A stretch of 60,122 nt of DNA from Actinomadura sp. NBRC 104412 (GTDB lineage: Bacteria > Actinomycetota > Actinomycetes > Streptosporangiales > Streptosporangiaceae), in NCBI RefSeq assembly GCF_030269515.1, contig NZ_BSTM01000039.1, positions 1 through 60,122 of the forward strand, read 5' to 3'. Shown one piece after another: positions 31,442 through 40,196 of the stretch. The notes under the pieces are model-generated. The model saw nothing but the letters and a program-made list of their open reading frames with translations. It made no database searches and was not told the DNA's origin. Every line of letters begins with the position of its first letter. The first letter of the stretch is position 1. A program made the position numbers and the translations under genes.

Positions 31442-32953
31442 TCAGGCCGTCGCGGATCTCGCGGCTTCCGCGACGGCCAGCGGGCGGCGGTACCGGGTAC
31501 GCAGGACACCCAGCGAAAAGACGTCGGGCGCGCCGTCGAGCACGCCTCCGGCCGGGTCGTCCTGGTCCTCGTCCCGCACCACGTCCCCCGATGGACGCAG
31601 GATGTCCACGACCACCAGGACCGCCAGCAGGACGACGGCGAAGAACCGGGTCAGCAGAGCGGCGAAGTAGGTGTTCTGGCTGATGCCCTCCACCGGAAGG
31701 CCGAAGCCGAGCAGGGTGGAGATCAGGCCGGGCAGGTCGGTGCCCTCCGTCTTGAGGGTCACCGACAGCAGGTACCACCAGATGCCGAAGAAGTACACGA
31801 TCTCGCCGAGCTGCCACACGATGAAGGCCGGCAGCTTGGGACGGGCCAGGGCGACCAGGGGAAGCAGCCACAGCACGTACTGCGGCGACCAGACCTTGTT
31901 CGGCAGCATGAACGCGACCAGCACCAGGAACATCAGCTGCGGCAGCCGGGGACGGCGGGGCGCGGCCAAGGCCAGGACGGCGATGCCCAAGGCGAGCACA
32001 AGGAACGTCCCCGTGCCGAGCGTGTTGAGCTTGGTGTTGTCGTCCAGCCCTGAGATGCCGTGGTCCTGGAGGAAGAAGAAGATGGATCCCCAGTCGACCC
32101 CGCGTTCCTGGCTGAAGCTGTAGAACTTCAGCCACCCGTCCCAGGCGAGCACCATGATGGGGACGTTCACAGCGGCCCACGCACAGGCCGTACCGGCAAG
32201 GAGCCGACCCATGGCACGCCACTGACCGGCCCGCACGCACAGAAGGACGAACGGCCCCAGGAAGAGGAGCGGGTAGAACTTCGCTGCGATCGCCAGGCCC
32301 AGCAGTACCCCGGCCCAGGCGGGACGGCGGGACGCCCAGGCGAAAAGGGCCAACGCGGACAGCGCCACGGCGAGAAGGTCCCAGTTGATGTACGCGGTGA
32401 GAAGGAGCGCCGGGGACAGGGCGACCATGAGGCCGGCCCGGAGCGAGCGCCGTCCCGCGACATACGCCGTGGCGAGGGCCGTCACGACGGCGAGCAGCCC
32501 GAGCAGCAGCGCGGTCACGTTGAAGAACGCCATCCCGCGCGCGTCGTCCCCGAACGGCTGGACGAGCAGGTTCACCACGTGCATCAGGGCGCCGCTCAGC
32601 ACCGGGTACTCCACGTACTCCATGTCGACGCCGGGGAGCCTGTCGAAGTACGGGACGAGGTTGTCGTTCAGGCCCCGCACGAAGTACAGCGGGTAAATGT
32701 CGGTGTAGCAGGCCCTCGTCGTCGTCTTCACGAAGTCGAACGAGGCGGACGCGCACGGTTGCTTCTGCACCCAGGCGAGCAGGGCCACGAACGCGGTGAG
32801 GCCCGCCACCACCGGCACCAGGCGCACCGGCCGCCCGTGGTCGTCGCCGGCCTGTCGGCCGACGGGCTCCCCGGCCTTCACACCAGCGTCCACGGCGGGA
32901 CGCGCGGAATTCCCATCGGCATCGGGATCGGCATCGGAGGAAGACGACGACAT
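31442..32953 (-). CDS. Glycosyltransferase 87-family membrane mannosyltransferase
   Basis: A 503-residue integral membrane protein with about ten helices, of the GT-C fold family GT87 (DUF2029). After a disordered acidic N-terminus come YTDIYPLYFVRGLNDNLVPY, carrying the acidic residue typical of GT-C first loops, VEYPVLSGALMHVVNLL, LLLTAYINWDLLAVALSALA, and KVWSPQYVLWLLPLVA. Such enzymes use polyprenyl-phosphate mannose outside the membrane to build lipoglycans or wall glycans. Its place right after a class A PBP gene matches the ponA1-Rv0051 arrangement of mycobacteria. The gap to the PBP stop is 79 bp. Confidence 0.85.
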   Translation of the reverse strand: MSSSSSDADPDADGNSARPAVDAGVKAGEPVGRQAGDDHGRPVRLVPVVAGLTAFVALLAWVQKQPCASASFDFVKTTTRACYTDIYPLYFVRGLNDNLVPYFDRLPGVDMEYVEYPVLSGALMHVVNLLVQPFGDDARGMAFFNVTALLLGLLAVVTALATAYVAGRRSLRAGLMVALSPALLLTAYINWDLLAVALSALALFAWASRRPAWAGVLLGLAIAAKFYPLLFLGPFVLLCVRAGQWRAMGRLLAGTACAWAAVNVPIMVLAWDGWLKFYSFSQERGVDWGSIFFFLQDHGISGLDDNTKLNTLGTGTFLVLALGIAVLALAAPRRPRLPQLMFLVLVAFMLPNKVWSPQYVLWLLPLVALARPKLPAFIVWQLGEIVYFFGIWWYLLSVTLKTEGTDLPGLISTLLGFGLPVEGISQNTYFAALLTRFFAVVLLAVLVVVDILRPSGDVVRDEDQDDPAGGVLDGAPDVFSLGVLRTRYRRPLAVAEAARSATA

Positions 32954-33032
32954 GCCAGCAGACTATTGGTCAACCGGTGACACCGCGCCACCCGAAACGC
33001 CCCCGGAAAGACCCCCAAAGGCCCCCGGGGCC

Positions 33033-35414
33033 TCAGCGGACGAAGCCTCTCAGCAGCCCGCGAGGCCGGTTGAGGTCGTCCGCGGGGTGGCACGCGGGGT
33101 GCCCTGAGTTCCTGTCGCACCACCAGGCCGGAGGCGGGTCGCTCGGTGGAACAGGCGGGGCACATGGCTCCCCATCAGGTCCTTGAAGGAAACCGGGCGG
33201 GCACGTGAGCAGCGGGGATGGCGAGGGGTCGGGTGCGGCCGGCGACGGATCCGGTTTCGAAACGGCCCATGACGGGACGGACCCCACATCACCGGGCGGG
33301 CCGAACTGCTCGATCTCCTCGTTCACCAGCGCCCTGACCATGAACCGCCGGAACAGGTCGGCGGGGATCGTGCCACCGTAGATCTCGTCGTGGCCGCCGA
33401 TGCCCTGGAGCGATCGGAGCGACCCGTCCTTCCCCTCCCGCCACATCGCCGCGGCCGTGGCGAGCTGCGGGGTGTACCCCACGAACCAGGCCGACCTGTT
33501 CTCCTCCGTCGTCCCCGTCTTCCCGGCGACGGGACGTACGCCCAGGTCGGCGCGTGTCCCGGTCCCGGACCGGACGACCGCCCGCAGGGCGACGGTGGCG
33601 TCCCCGGCAACGGCCTCGGAGAACGCCCGCCCGGGTTCGTGCGGCACCTTGGTGACGGTGCCGATCCGGGTCCACACGGGATCGCCGTCCTTGTCGGTGA
33701 TCTCGCTGATCACATGGACGGGGAAGTGCCGTCCCCCGGCGGCGAAGGTGGCGTAGACCGAGGCCATGGTGACCGGGCTGACGGACACGGTGCCGAGCGG
33801 CAGGCTGGTGTAGCCCGAGTTCAGCTCCCCGGTCCACGCCGGGACCCCCATCTTCACCGCCATCGACGCGACCTTGTCCAGCCCGACCCGCTGCCCGAGC
33901 TCCACATACGCCGTGTTGATCGACTTGGCGGTCATCTCGGTCAGCGTGTAGACGCCGTTCTCGGCTCGTGAGTCGTTGGTGAAGGTGTCGCCGCGGATGG
34001 TCCGCCGGTACGCGCCGTCCATCGTGGTCTCCAGGCTGATCCCCTGGTCGAGCGCGGCCGCCAGGACGATCGGCTTGAACGCCGAACCCGGCTGGACGAG
34101 GCCGTCGAAGGAGTCGTCGAACTGCTGCTCGCCATAGCCTGGCCCGCCGTAGGCCGCCACGACCCCGCCGGTCTCCGGGTCCACGGCGGCCAGTCCGAAG
34201 TGGACGTCGTCCCCCAGGCCGTTCCGTTCCCTCTGCTGCCGGACGGCCGTGGCGGTGTAGTCCTGTAGCTCCTTGTCGAAGGTGGTGGTGACGCGCAGCC
34301 CGCCCAGTTCCAGCGTCCTCTCGGTGATGCCGAGCCTCGCCAGCTCGTTGAGCACGCGTTCCCGGACGTACCCGGCCTGCGGGGAGTCGGGGATGTCGCT
34401 CCATCTGCGCTGCGTGGTCGGGAAGCGCTGCCGGGCGCGCTCCGACCGCGACAGCCACGCCTTCTCCACCATGCCGTCCAGGACGTAGTTCCAGCGGGCG
34501 ATGAGGGCGCGCTTGGCGGGCCGGGTGGCGGGGCCCGTGGTGACGAAGTAGCCGGGCCGCTGGATGAGCGCGGCCAGCATCGCCGCCTCGCTGACGCTCA
34601 GCTCCCTGACGCTCTTGTGGAAGTACGCCCGCGCGGCGGCCTGGATCCCGTACGCCTGGCGGCCGAACCCGACCGTGTTGAGGTAGAGCTCAAGGATCTC
34701 CTCTTTCTTGCGCTCGTTGTCCAGCCGAACCGAGATCAGGATCTCCTTGAGCTTGCGCGCGACGGTCCGTTCCTGGCTGAGGCCCTGGTAGTAGTTGCGG
34801 GCGAGTTGCTGGGTGATGGTGGAGCCGCCCTGCACCTCGCCGCCGGTGAGGGTCCTGAACAGGGCGCGGGCGAGGCCGGTCGGGGAGACGCCGTGCCCGT
34901 TCTCGAAGTCGCGGTCCTCGGCGGCGAGCACGGCGTGCTGGACGACCTTCGGGATCCGCTCGATCGGCACGCTCTCGCGATGCATCCCGATCCGGGCGAT
35001 CGGGGTCCTGCCGTCCCGGTAGTAGATGACCGACTCCTGGGCGACCGCCGCGGCCTGCGCCTCGGACGGGATCGGGGTGTGGACGTACGCGACGGCGATC
35101 AGCGTGGCGCCGGCGACCATCAGGCCGCTCATCACGGCCAGGATCGACTTCCCTGACGGCAGGATGCGGCGGCGCCTGCCACGCCCGGACCGCCGTTCCC
35201 GGCCCTTCGGTCTCTTCGGGCGCTTCCGTCCCCGCAGGGGTGGTGGACGCTGTGGCCGTGCCGGTACTGGTGGACGTTGAGGCATCACCGGAGGCCCGGG
35301 CGGCGGCCACACCTGACGTCCTGGAACAGGCACCGGACGAGCCGAACGCTCCTTGGGAGGACGAGGCCGCCTCCTCGGAACGATGCGAGCCCGCGAACGA
35401 AGGTGCCTTAGCAC
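33033..35414 (-). CDS. Class A penicillin-binding protein (bifunctional), Cys-containing C-tail
   Basis: A bifunctional peptidoglycan synthase. After a basic, Pro-rich cytoplasmic tail and one membrane helix (SILAVMSGLMVAGATLIAVA), the GT51 domain has AAEDRDFENGHGVSPTGLAR, GGSTITQQLARNYY, and KILISVRLDNERKKEEILEL. The transpeptidase follows with the catalytic serine in PGSAFKPIVLAAAL, SIN in TAKSINTAYVELG, and KTGTT in RPVAGKTGTTEENRS. The outer tail after the enzyme domains has four cysteines (TCPPGFLQGPDGEPC, WWCDRNSGHPACHP). The start is uncertain: GTG 35414 has GGAA upstream; ATG 35285 would give a shorter tail. It is downstream of a second PBP gene but separated from it by a terminator. 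Confidence 0.92.
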   Translation of the reverse strand: MLRHLRSRARIVPRRRPRPPKERSARPVPVPGRQVWPPPGPPVMPQRPPVPARPQRPPPLRGRKRPKRPKGRERRSGRGRRRRILPSGKSILAVMSGLMVAGATLIAVAYVHTPIPSEAQAAAVAQESVIYYRDGRTPIARIGMHRESVPIERIPKVVQHAVLAAEDRDFENGHGVSPTGLARALFRTLTGGEVQGGSTITQQLARNYYQGLSQERTVARKLKEILISVRLDNERKKEEILELYLNTVGFGRQAYGIQAAARAYFHKSVRELSVSEAAMLAALIQRPGYFVTTGPATRPAKRALIARWNYVLDGMVEKAWLSRSERARQRFPTTQRRWSDIPDSPQAGYVRERVLNELARLGITERTLELGGLRVTTTFDKELQDYTATAVRQQRERNGLGDDVHFGLAAVDPETGGVVAAYGGPGYGEQQFDDSFDGLVQPGSAFKPIVLAAALDQGISLETTMDGAYRRTIRGDTFTNDSRAENGVYTLTEMTAKSINTAYVELGQRVGLDKVASMAVKMGVPAWTGELNSGYTSLPLGTVSVSPVTMASVYATFAAGGRHFPVHVISEITDKDGDPVWTRIGTVTKVPHEPGRAFSEAVAGDATVALRAVVRSGTGTRADLGVRPVAGKTGTTEENRSAWFVGYTPQLATAAAMWREGKDGSLRSLQGIGGHDEIYGGTIPADLFRRFMVRALVNEEIEQFGPPGDVGSVPSWAVSKPDPSPAAPDPSPSPLLTCPPGFLQGPDGEPCAPPVPPSDPPPAWWCDRNSGHPACHPADDLNRPRGLLRGFVR

Positions 35415-35788
35415 GTTGCGTGTTCCAAAGCGCGTGCGCGTGAACGCACAGTGAATCCAGAAACGTGTCCGCGTGAGGAGGTCGCGGGCGGCCGCACACC
35501 CGCGGCTCCCCGAGTCCCGGGCGGCAGCGGCGGCCCCGGCGAGCCTGGCGAGCTTCGCAAGCCTGACGCCGATGGCGGCTCTGGTGAGTTCCGTCGGTTC
35601 GGACTCAGCGGGGTGATCCTGCCCGTCCGGGCCTCGGTACCTCACGCGCGACCTCGCCACCTGGTCAGGGCTGTGCGTCGCTTCGAGCGTAACCCCAGGG
35701 CGGGCGGAGGCGAGGTCCGCGGAAGCGCGTTTGTCCGGATCGAACGCCACAACAGCCTGACCTGGACGCGCACGAACACACCGCGCTC
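35415..35788. other. Upstream region of the second PBP gene
   Basis: The minus-strand PBP frame stays open through this stretch back to 35750, but the translation is low-complexity (LARLAGAAAAARDSGSRGCA) and no good start is present, so I treat it as non-coding leader. It should contain the promoter for the PBP gene. I see no clear promoter motif. Confidence 0.4.
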
Positions 35789-35827
35789 GTCACGGAACTC
35801 GTCACGAAAGACGTACCAGTCACGAAA
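35789..35827. repeat. Three GTCACGRAA direct repeats
   Basis: GTCACGGAA at 35789-35797, GTCACGAAA at 35801-35809 and GTCACGAAA at 35819-35827 lie within 39 bp, between the terminator of the upstream PBP gene and the downstream PBP gene. They could be binding sites for a regulator of the downstream PBP gene; spacing of 12 and 18 bp is irregular. Confidence 0.35.
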
Positions 35828-35830
35828 AGA

Positions 35831-35867
35831 CGGCCGGTCCCGTCCCACGGAGGGACGGGACCGGCCG
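35831..35867 (-). terminator. Rho-independent terminator after the first PBP gene
   Basis: CGGCCGGTCCCGTCCC (35831-35846) and GGGACGGGACCGGCCG (35852-35867) are perfect 16-base arms with a 5-base loop. Read on the minus strand the stem is followed by TCTTTTCG, a short T tract. It lies 43 bp past the stop of the PBP gene at 35910-38609. Confidence 0.78.
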
Positions 35868-35909
35868 TGTGCCGATGGAGCGACTTGGCGGCCTAACGCC
35901 GTCCGCCTC

Positions 35910-38609
35910 TCATTCTCGTCGGCTCAGCGACTGCGTCTGCGGGAATGGAGGCCGGGGATCGTTATTCCCACCGTCGTCGTCGTCATCGTCGTTCTTGCAG
36001 ACCTGCTCGTTGGGGTGGTGCTGGCACCACAGGCTGTCGTCCCGCGGGTCGTCCTGCGGCGGCTTGTTCGGGTCGCAGTTGGAGACGATCGGGTAGTTGA
36101 CGCAGGGCGGCAGGTCGCCGTTCTGGCCGTCATCGCCCGGCCGGTTGGGGTCCTGGCACTGCGGGAGGTTCTGGAAGCGCGGGTTGTTGCAGTAGGGCGG
36201 GCGCCCGTCGTCGCGCTCGTCCTTCTCCTCGTCCTCCTCCTGCTTCGGCGGCTTCGCCCACTGCTCGATCCTGCCTCCGAAGGCCGGCGGGGCGAACTGC
36301 TCCGGCGGCGTGCCACGGGTGGCCCTGGTCATGTAGGCGTTCCAGATCTTGGCGGTGAGCCCACCACCGACGATCTCGGACTGCCCGTCCAGCGACAGCG
36401 TCTTCTTCTTGTCGTTGAACAGCGTCACCGAGGTGGAGATCTTCGGGACGTAGCCGACGAACCAGGTGGCGACGTTCTTCTCGGTCGTACCGGTCTTGCC
36501 GGCCACCGGACGGTCGGCGAGCTTGGCGGACGGCGCGGTGCCGCCCGGACCCACGACCTGCTGCAGGGCGTAGGTGACGTCCCGCGTGACGTTGGTGCTG
36601 AAGACGCTCTCGGTCTTCTTCCACGTCAGCTTCTTGTAGTCGGCGTCGCTGTCCCTGGGTCGGACCTTCTTCACCACGTGCGGCTGGTAGTAGGTGCCGC
36701 CGTTGGCGAAGACCGCGTACCCCGCCGCCTGCTCGATGGGCCGGATGTCGTTGATGCCCAGCGCGAGACCGGCCTGCCTCTTGTAGGGCTCGACCATGTC
36801 GGGGGAGATCCCCGCCTTCTCCGCGCTCTTCACGACCTCGGGCACGCCGAGTTTCAGCGCGAGCTGCACGAACGCGGTGTTGGTCGATTCCCGGGTGGCC
36901 GTGACCAGGTCGACGGCGCCGGGGCTGTTGTGGCTGTTGCGGATCGGGTCCAGCGCGCCGGGCGTGCCGCGCGGCACCACGTCGCCCGCCCCGTTGAACT
37001 GCACGCCCGAGCGGCCTTCGACGGTGCTCTTGAGGCTGTACCCCTTCTCCAGCGCGGTGGCGAGCACGTACGGCTTCATCGCCGAACCGGCCTGCGCGGA
37101 GCCCCGCCAGACGTTGTCGAAGCTCTGCTTCAGATAGTTGGGGCCACCGTAGATGGCCTCGACCTCGCCGTTGGTGGTGTTGACCGACGCCAGCCCCGTC
37201 CGGATGCTCTGCTTGAGCAGCTTGGACGGCTTGGTGGGCAGAACGCTCTCCACGGCCTGCTTGGCGTAGGCCATCTTCGTCTTGTTGAACGTCGTCGTGA
37301 CGCGCAGGCCCTGGTCGAGCAGTTGCTTCTCGGTGATGCCCTGGTCGCGCTGGAGCTCCAGGATGGCCCGCTTGATCATGTAGCCGCGCTGGCCGCCGTA
37401 GGTCTCGATGGAGTTGGTCGCGGTCTGCGGCATCTCGCCGTAGTACTTCTGGTAGTCGGCCTGACTGATCTGGCCGGTCTTGCGCATGCCGTCCAGCACG
37501 TACTGGTACCGGGCCTTGGTCTGGCGCACCAGGTCCGGGTCGTCGCTGGCGGGGTCGAACCGGCCCGGCTGCTGGATGATGGCGGCGAGCAGCGCGCCCT
37601 CACCCGGGTTCAGCTTCGAGACGTCCTTGCGGTAGAACGCCTTGGACGCGGCCTGGATCCCGTAGGCGTTGCGGCCGAAGTACACGGTGTTGAGGTACTG
37701 CTCGAGGATCTTCTCCTTGCTGCCGAGCTGGTCCTCGAGCTTCAGGGAGATGAACATCTCCTTGAACTTGCGGCTCATCGTCCGCTCGTTCGTGAGGTAG
37801 TAGTTCTTGGCGAGCTGCTGCGTGATGGTCGAGCCGCCCTGCGTCTCGCCGCCGGTGAGGTTGACCCAGATCGCGCGCGACAGGCCCTTGGGGGAGAACC
37901 CGCTGTCGGTCCAGAAGCTGCGGTTCTCGGCGGCGATCACCGCCTCCTGCACGTGCTTGGGCACCTTGTCGAGGGTGACCAGCTCGCGGTTCTTGCCGAT
38001 GCGGCCGATCTCGGTCTTGCCGTCGGAGTAGTAGAAGATCGCGGCCGTCTTGGTCGCGTCGGAGTTGCCGACCGACGGGACGGGCGTCTGCGCGTACGCG
38101 ACGCCGATGAGGGTGAGCAGACCGAGGAAGGCCAGACCGAAGACCCCGGTGACGACCTTCCAGTTGGGGATGTAACGACGCCAGCCGGTGCGTTCGTCGT
38201 CACCGGATCCGGAGCGCCCGCCGGAGCCGCCGCCGGCGCCACGACGCAGGCGGCCCATGCCTCTGCGGTCGTCGTCGCCGGGGGCGCCCTCCCAGAACCC
38301 GTGGGAGCCGCCGCCACCGCCGCCGCGTCCACCGCCGCCACCGCCACCGCGACCGCCGTAGCCGCCACCGCCGGGCGGGCCGGGCGGCCCGGGTGGGCCC
38401 ATGCCGCGACGTCCGCCGGGTGCCCCGCCGCGCGGTCCACCTGGGCGGCCAGGTCCGCCCAGACGGCGGGCCGAGGGACGGCCGGGCATCTGGGAGCCGG
38501 ACGCGGCCCCCTGCCTGCTGCTTGCGCCGGATCGACCGGGGCGGGGAACGTTCTGCCCGCCCGGCCGCGGCGACCTCGGTACTGGTCGGGGCTGGCTTGG
38601 ATTACTCAC
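35910..38609 (-). CDS. Class A penicillin-binding protein (PonA-like), Gly-rich head and Cys-rich tail
   Basis: An 899-residue bifunctional enzyme. Residues 1-145 are a cytoplasmic head rich in Pro, Gly and Arg, including runs such as GGRGGGGGGGRGGGGGG. A membrane helix (VVTGVFGLAFLGLLTLIGVA) precedes the GT51 glycosyltransferase (AAENRSFWTDSGFSPKGLSR, GGSTITQQLAKNYY) and transpeptidase (AGSAMKPYVLATALEKG with the active serine, STNTAFVQLALKLG, RPVAGKTGTTEKNVATW). The outer tail after the enzyme domains is acidic and cysteine-bearing (PPYCNNPRFQNLPQCQDPNR, WCQHHPNEQVCKNDDDDDDG). It polymerises and cross-links glycan. Upstream of it on the same strand is DUF5318, as beside mycobacterial ponA1. 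Confidence 0.95.
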   Translation of the reverse strand: MSNPSQPRPVPRSPRPGGQNVPRPGRSGASSRQGAASGSQMPGRPSARRLGGPGRPGGPRGGAPGGRRGMGPPGPPGPPGGGGYGGRGGGGGGGRGGGGGGSHGFWEGAPGDDDRRGMGRLRRGAGGGSGGRSGSGDDERTGWRRYIPNWKVVTGVFGLAFLGLLTLIGVAYAQTPVPSVGNSDATKTAAIFYYSDGKTEIGRIGKNRELVTLDKVPKHVQEAVIAAENRSFWTDSGFSPKGLSRAIWVNLTGGETQGGSTITQQLAKNYYLTNERTMSRKFKEMFISLKLEDQLGSKEKILEQYLNTVYFGRNAYGIQAASKAFYRKDVSKLNPGEGALLAAIIQQPGRFDPASDDPDLVRQTKARYQYVLDGMRKTGQISQADYQKYYGEMPQTATNSIETYGGQRGYMIKRAILELQRDQGITEKQLLDQGLRVTTTFNKTKMAYAKQAVESVLPTKPSKLLKQSIRTGLASVNTTNGEVEAIYGGPNYLKQSFDNVWRGSAQAGSAMKPYVLATALEKGYSLKSTVEGRSGVQFNGAGDVVPRGTPGALDPIRNSHNSPGAVDLVTATRESTNTAFVQLALKLGVPEVVKSAEKAGISPDMVEPYKRQAGLALGINDIRPIEQAAGYAVFANGGTYYQPHVVKKVRPRDSDADYKKLTWKKTESVFSTNVTRDVTYALQQVVGPGGTAPSAKLADRPVAGKTGTTEKNVATWFVGYVPKISTSVTLFNDKKKTLSLDGQSEIVGGGLTAKIWNAYMTRATRGTPPEQFAPPAFGGRIEQWAKPPKQEEDEEKDERDDGRPPYCNNPRFQNLPQCQDPNRPGDDGQNGDLPPCVNYPIVSNCDPNKPPQDDPRDDSLWCQHHPNEQVCKNDDDDDDGGNNDPRPPFPQTQSLSRRE

Positions 38610-38745
38610 GCGACCTCATCAACGGGGTTAACGGCTGGTGCGTCGTCCGAAGAGTACTGTGCAGGCGGGTGAGCGGGAGACCGCCAAGCTCGTCGAACGC
38701 TTTCTCGACCCGCGGACTCCCGCTGGCCGCGGGACCGCCATGACG

Positions 38746-39135
38746 TCACCCCCGCCGGCTGCGGGGCTCGTCTCCGTGGCCGAGAACGTACGACACCGTC
38801 AGGTGGTTCCATGCGCAACTCTGGCACACTTCGACCACATAAACCCTGAATTCTCCGTATTTACCCGCCATCTCCGCAAGCTCGGCGGTCGCCTTGACGC
38901 GTCCCGCGTAGCGTCCCAGCTCATCACCGTAGACGTAGGTGACGTGCGTCAGCCGGGTTTTCCGGCAGACCGGGCAACGCTCGTCCGTGGCCTCCCCGTG
39001 GTAGCGCGCCGCGCGTAGCAGGTACGGATGGGCGTCGCAGGCGTCGGCCCTGGTCAGATGGCCGGAACGCAGCCCGGCCAGCGCCGCCCTGCGGGCCAGG
39101 CCATAGTCGACGATCTGCCTCGGCCGCCGCCTCAT
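38746..39135 (-). CDS. DUF5318 family zinc-ribbon-like protein
   Basis: A 129-residue protein: MRRRPRQIVDYGLARRAALA, LRSGHLTRADACDAHPYLLR, RCPVCRKTRLTHVTYVYGDE, VYVVEVCQSCAWNHLTVSYV. Two CxxC pairs (CPVC and CQSC) suggest a zinc ribbon. The family is confined to actinobacteria and sits upstream of ponA-type genes, as Rv0049 does beside ponA1, so a link to wall synthesis is likely but unproven. It is 136 bp upstream of the PBP gene. Confidence 0.82.
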   Translation of the reverse strand: MRRRPRQIVDYGLARRAALAGLRSGHLTRADACDAHPYLLRAARYHGEATDERCPVCRKTRLTHVTYVYGDELGRYAGRVKATAELAEMAGKYGEFRVYVVEVCQSCAWNHLTVSYVLGHGDEPRSRRG

Positions 39136-39302
39136 GGCAGCAGGGTACGACCCGCCCCGGCGATTGTGGAGATCACCGGGGGCGCGGAAACCCAGGCCGG
39201 GCGAGGGTGCGGCGGATGTCACGTCACCGACCGTGCGCCGGACGTCACGGATGTGATGAAGCACGCACTTGCCAGATCGCCGGCCGGGTACGTATCTTGG
39301 CG

Positions 39303-39321
39303 ATGTATCGACTCGATACAT
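39303..39321. promoter_or_regulatory. PadR-type palindromic operator
   Basis: ATGTATCG-ACT-CGATACAT is a perfect palindrome with 8-base arms, 100 bp before the padR start. Related half-sites follow at once: CGATACGT near 39327 and TGATACATCAG near 39340. The ATGTATC/GATACAT motif is typical of PadR-family binding sites, so this is probably where the PadR protein represses its own gene and ino1. Confidence 0.75.
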
Positions 39322-39420
39322 TAGGTCGATACGTACCGCTGATACATCAGAGAATCCTAACGGGCCGCTCCGGCGGCCCGGCGATCCCGAGGGTCACGGC
39401 TCCGCGGAAGGGGAGAGCGC

Positions 39421-40116
39421 ATGGGCGGCCGGAAGGGCGCGGGAGTGCTGGAGCTCGCCGTGCTCGGCCTTCTGCACGAATCCCCCATGCACGGGTACGA
39501 GCTGCGGAAGCGGCTCAACGCACTGCTCGGCATGTTCCGCGCGTTCTCGTACGGCTCCCTGTACCCGTGCCTCAAGCAGCTCCTCGCCAAAGGGCTGATC
39601 GTGGAGGACCGGCCGGAGGGCCCGAACGTCGCGCTGGCCCTGCAGAGCCGCCGCTCGAAGATCGTTTACAAGCTGACCGCCGACGGCAAGGAGCGGCTCC
39701 AGCAGCTGCTCGCCGAGGCCGGCCCGGCGGCCTGGGAGGACGAGGGGTTCGGCGTCCACTTCGCCTTCTTCTCGCACACCCGGGCCGACGTACGGCTGCG
39801 CATCCTCGAAGGGCGGCGCAGCCGGCTGGAGGAACGGCTGGAGAGCGTGCGGGCCGCGCTGGCCCGTACCCGCGAACGAGTCGACAGCTACACCCTTGAG
39901 CTGCAGAACCACGGGCTCGAATCCGTCGAGCGCGAGGTCCGCTGGCTCAACGAGCTGATCGGACGGGAGCGGGCCGAGCAGGCCGAGCAAGCGCGGGTCG
40001 AGGACACCGGGAAGACCGGCCGTCCCGCCCGCGAGGCCGCTCACGGCAGGACCTCCCCAGAGTCACCCGACAACACCAACAAGGACCGGAACATGCCTCG
40101 CGAGCAGCGCCGCTGA
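39421..40116 (+). CDS. PadR-family transcriptional regulator
   Basis: A 231-residue regulator. Residues 8-95 are the PadR winged helix: VLELAVLGLLHESPMHGYEL, SYGSLYPCLKQLLAKGLIVE, and SKIVYKLTADGKERLQQLLA. The C-terminal Vir_act_alpha_C-like helices (LEERLESVRAALARTRERVD, SVEREVRWLNELI) make the dimer; a disordered basic tail follows. ATG 39421 has GGGGAGAG upstream. It precedes ino1 by 80 bp in the same direction; the same pairing occurs in mycobacteria (Rv0047c-ino1) and Streptomyces, so it probably controls inositol phosphate synthesis through the operator at 39303-39321. Confidence 0.9.
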   Translation: MGGRKGAGVLELAVLGLLHESPMHGYELRKRLNALLGMFRAFSYGSLYPCLKQLLAKGLIVEDRPEGPNVALALQSRRSKIVYKLTADGKERLQQLLAEAGPAAWEDEGFGVHFAFFSHTRADVRLRILEGRRSRLEERLESVRAALARTRERVDSYTLELQNHGLESVEREVRWLNELIGRERAEQAEQARVEDTGKTGRPAREAAHGRTSPESPDNTNKDRNMPREQRR

Positions 40117-40196
40117 GCGGTCAGCCGTCCGCGGCCCGCCGCGAGGGCCGGGTGATGGACACCCCATGTTCCCGCTACAGGAGAAGGAGCAACCGG

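Noticed and set aside
35451..38672. 1073-residue plus-strand frame opposite the PBP gene
   Set aside because: Shadow of the PBP; valine-leucine-rich stretches arise from reverse-complemented coding bias.
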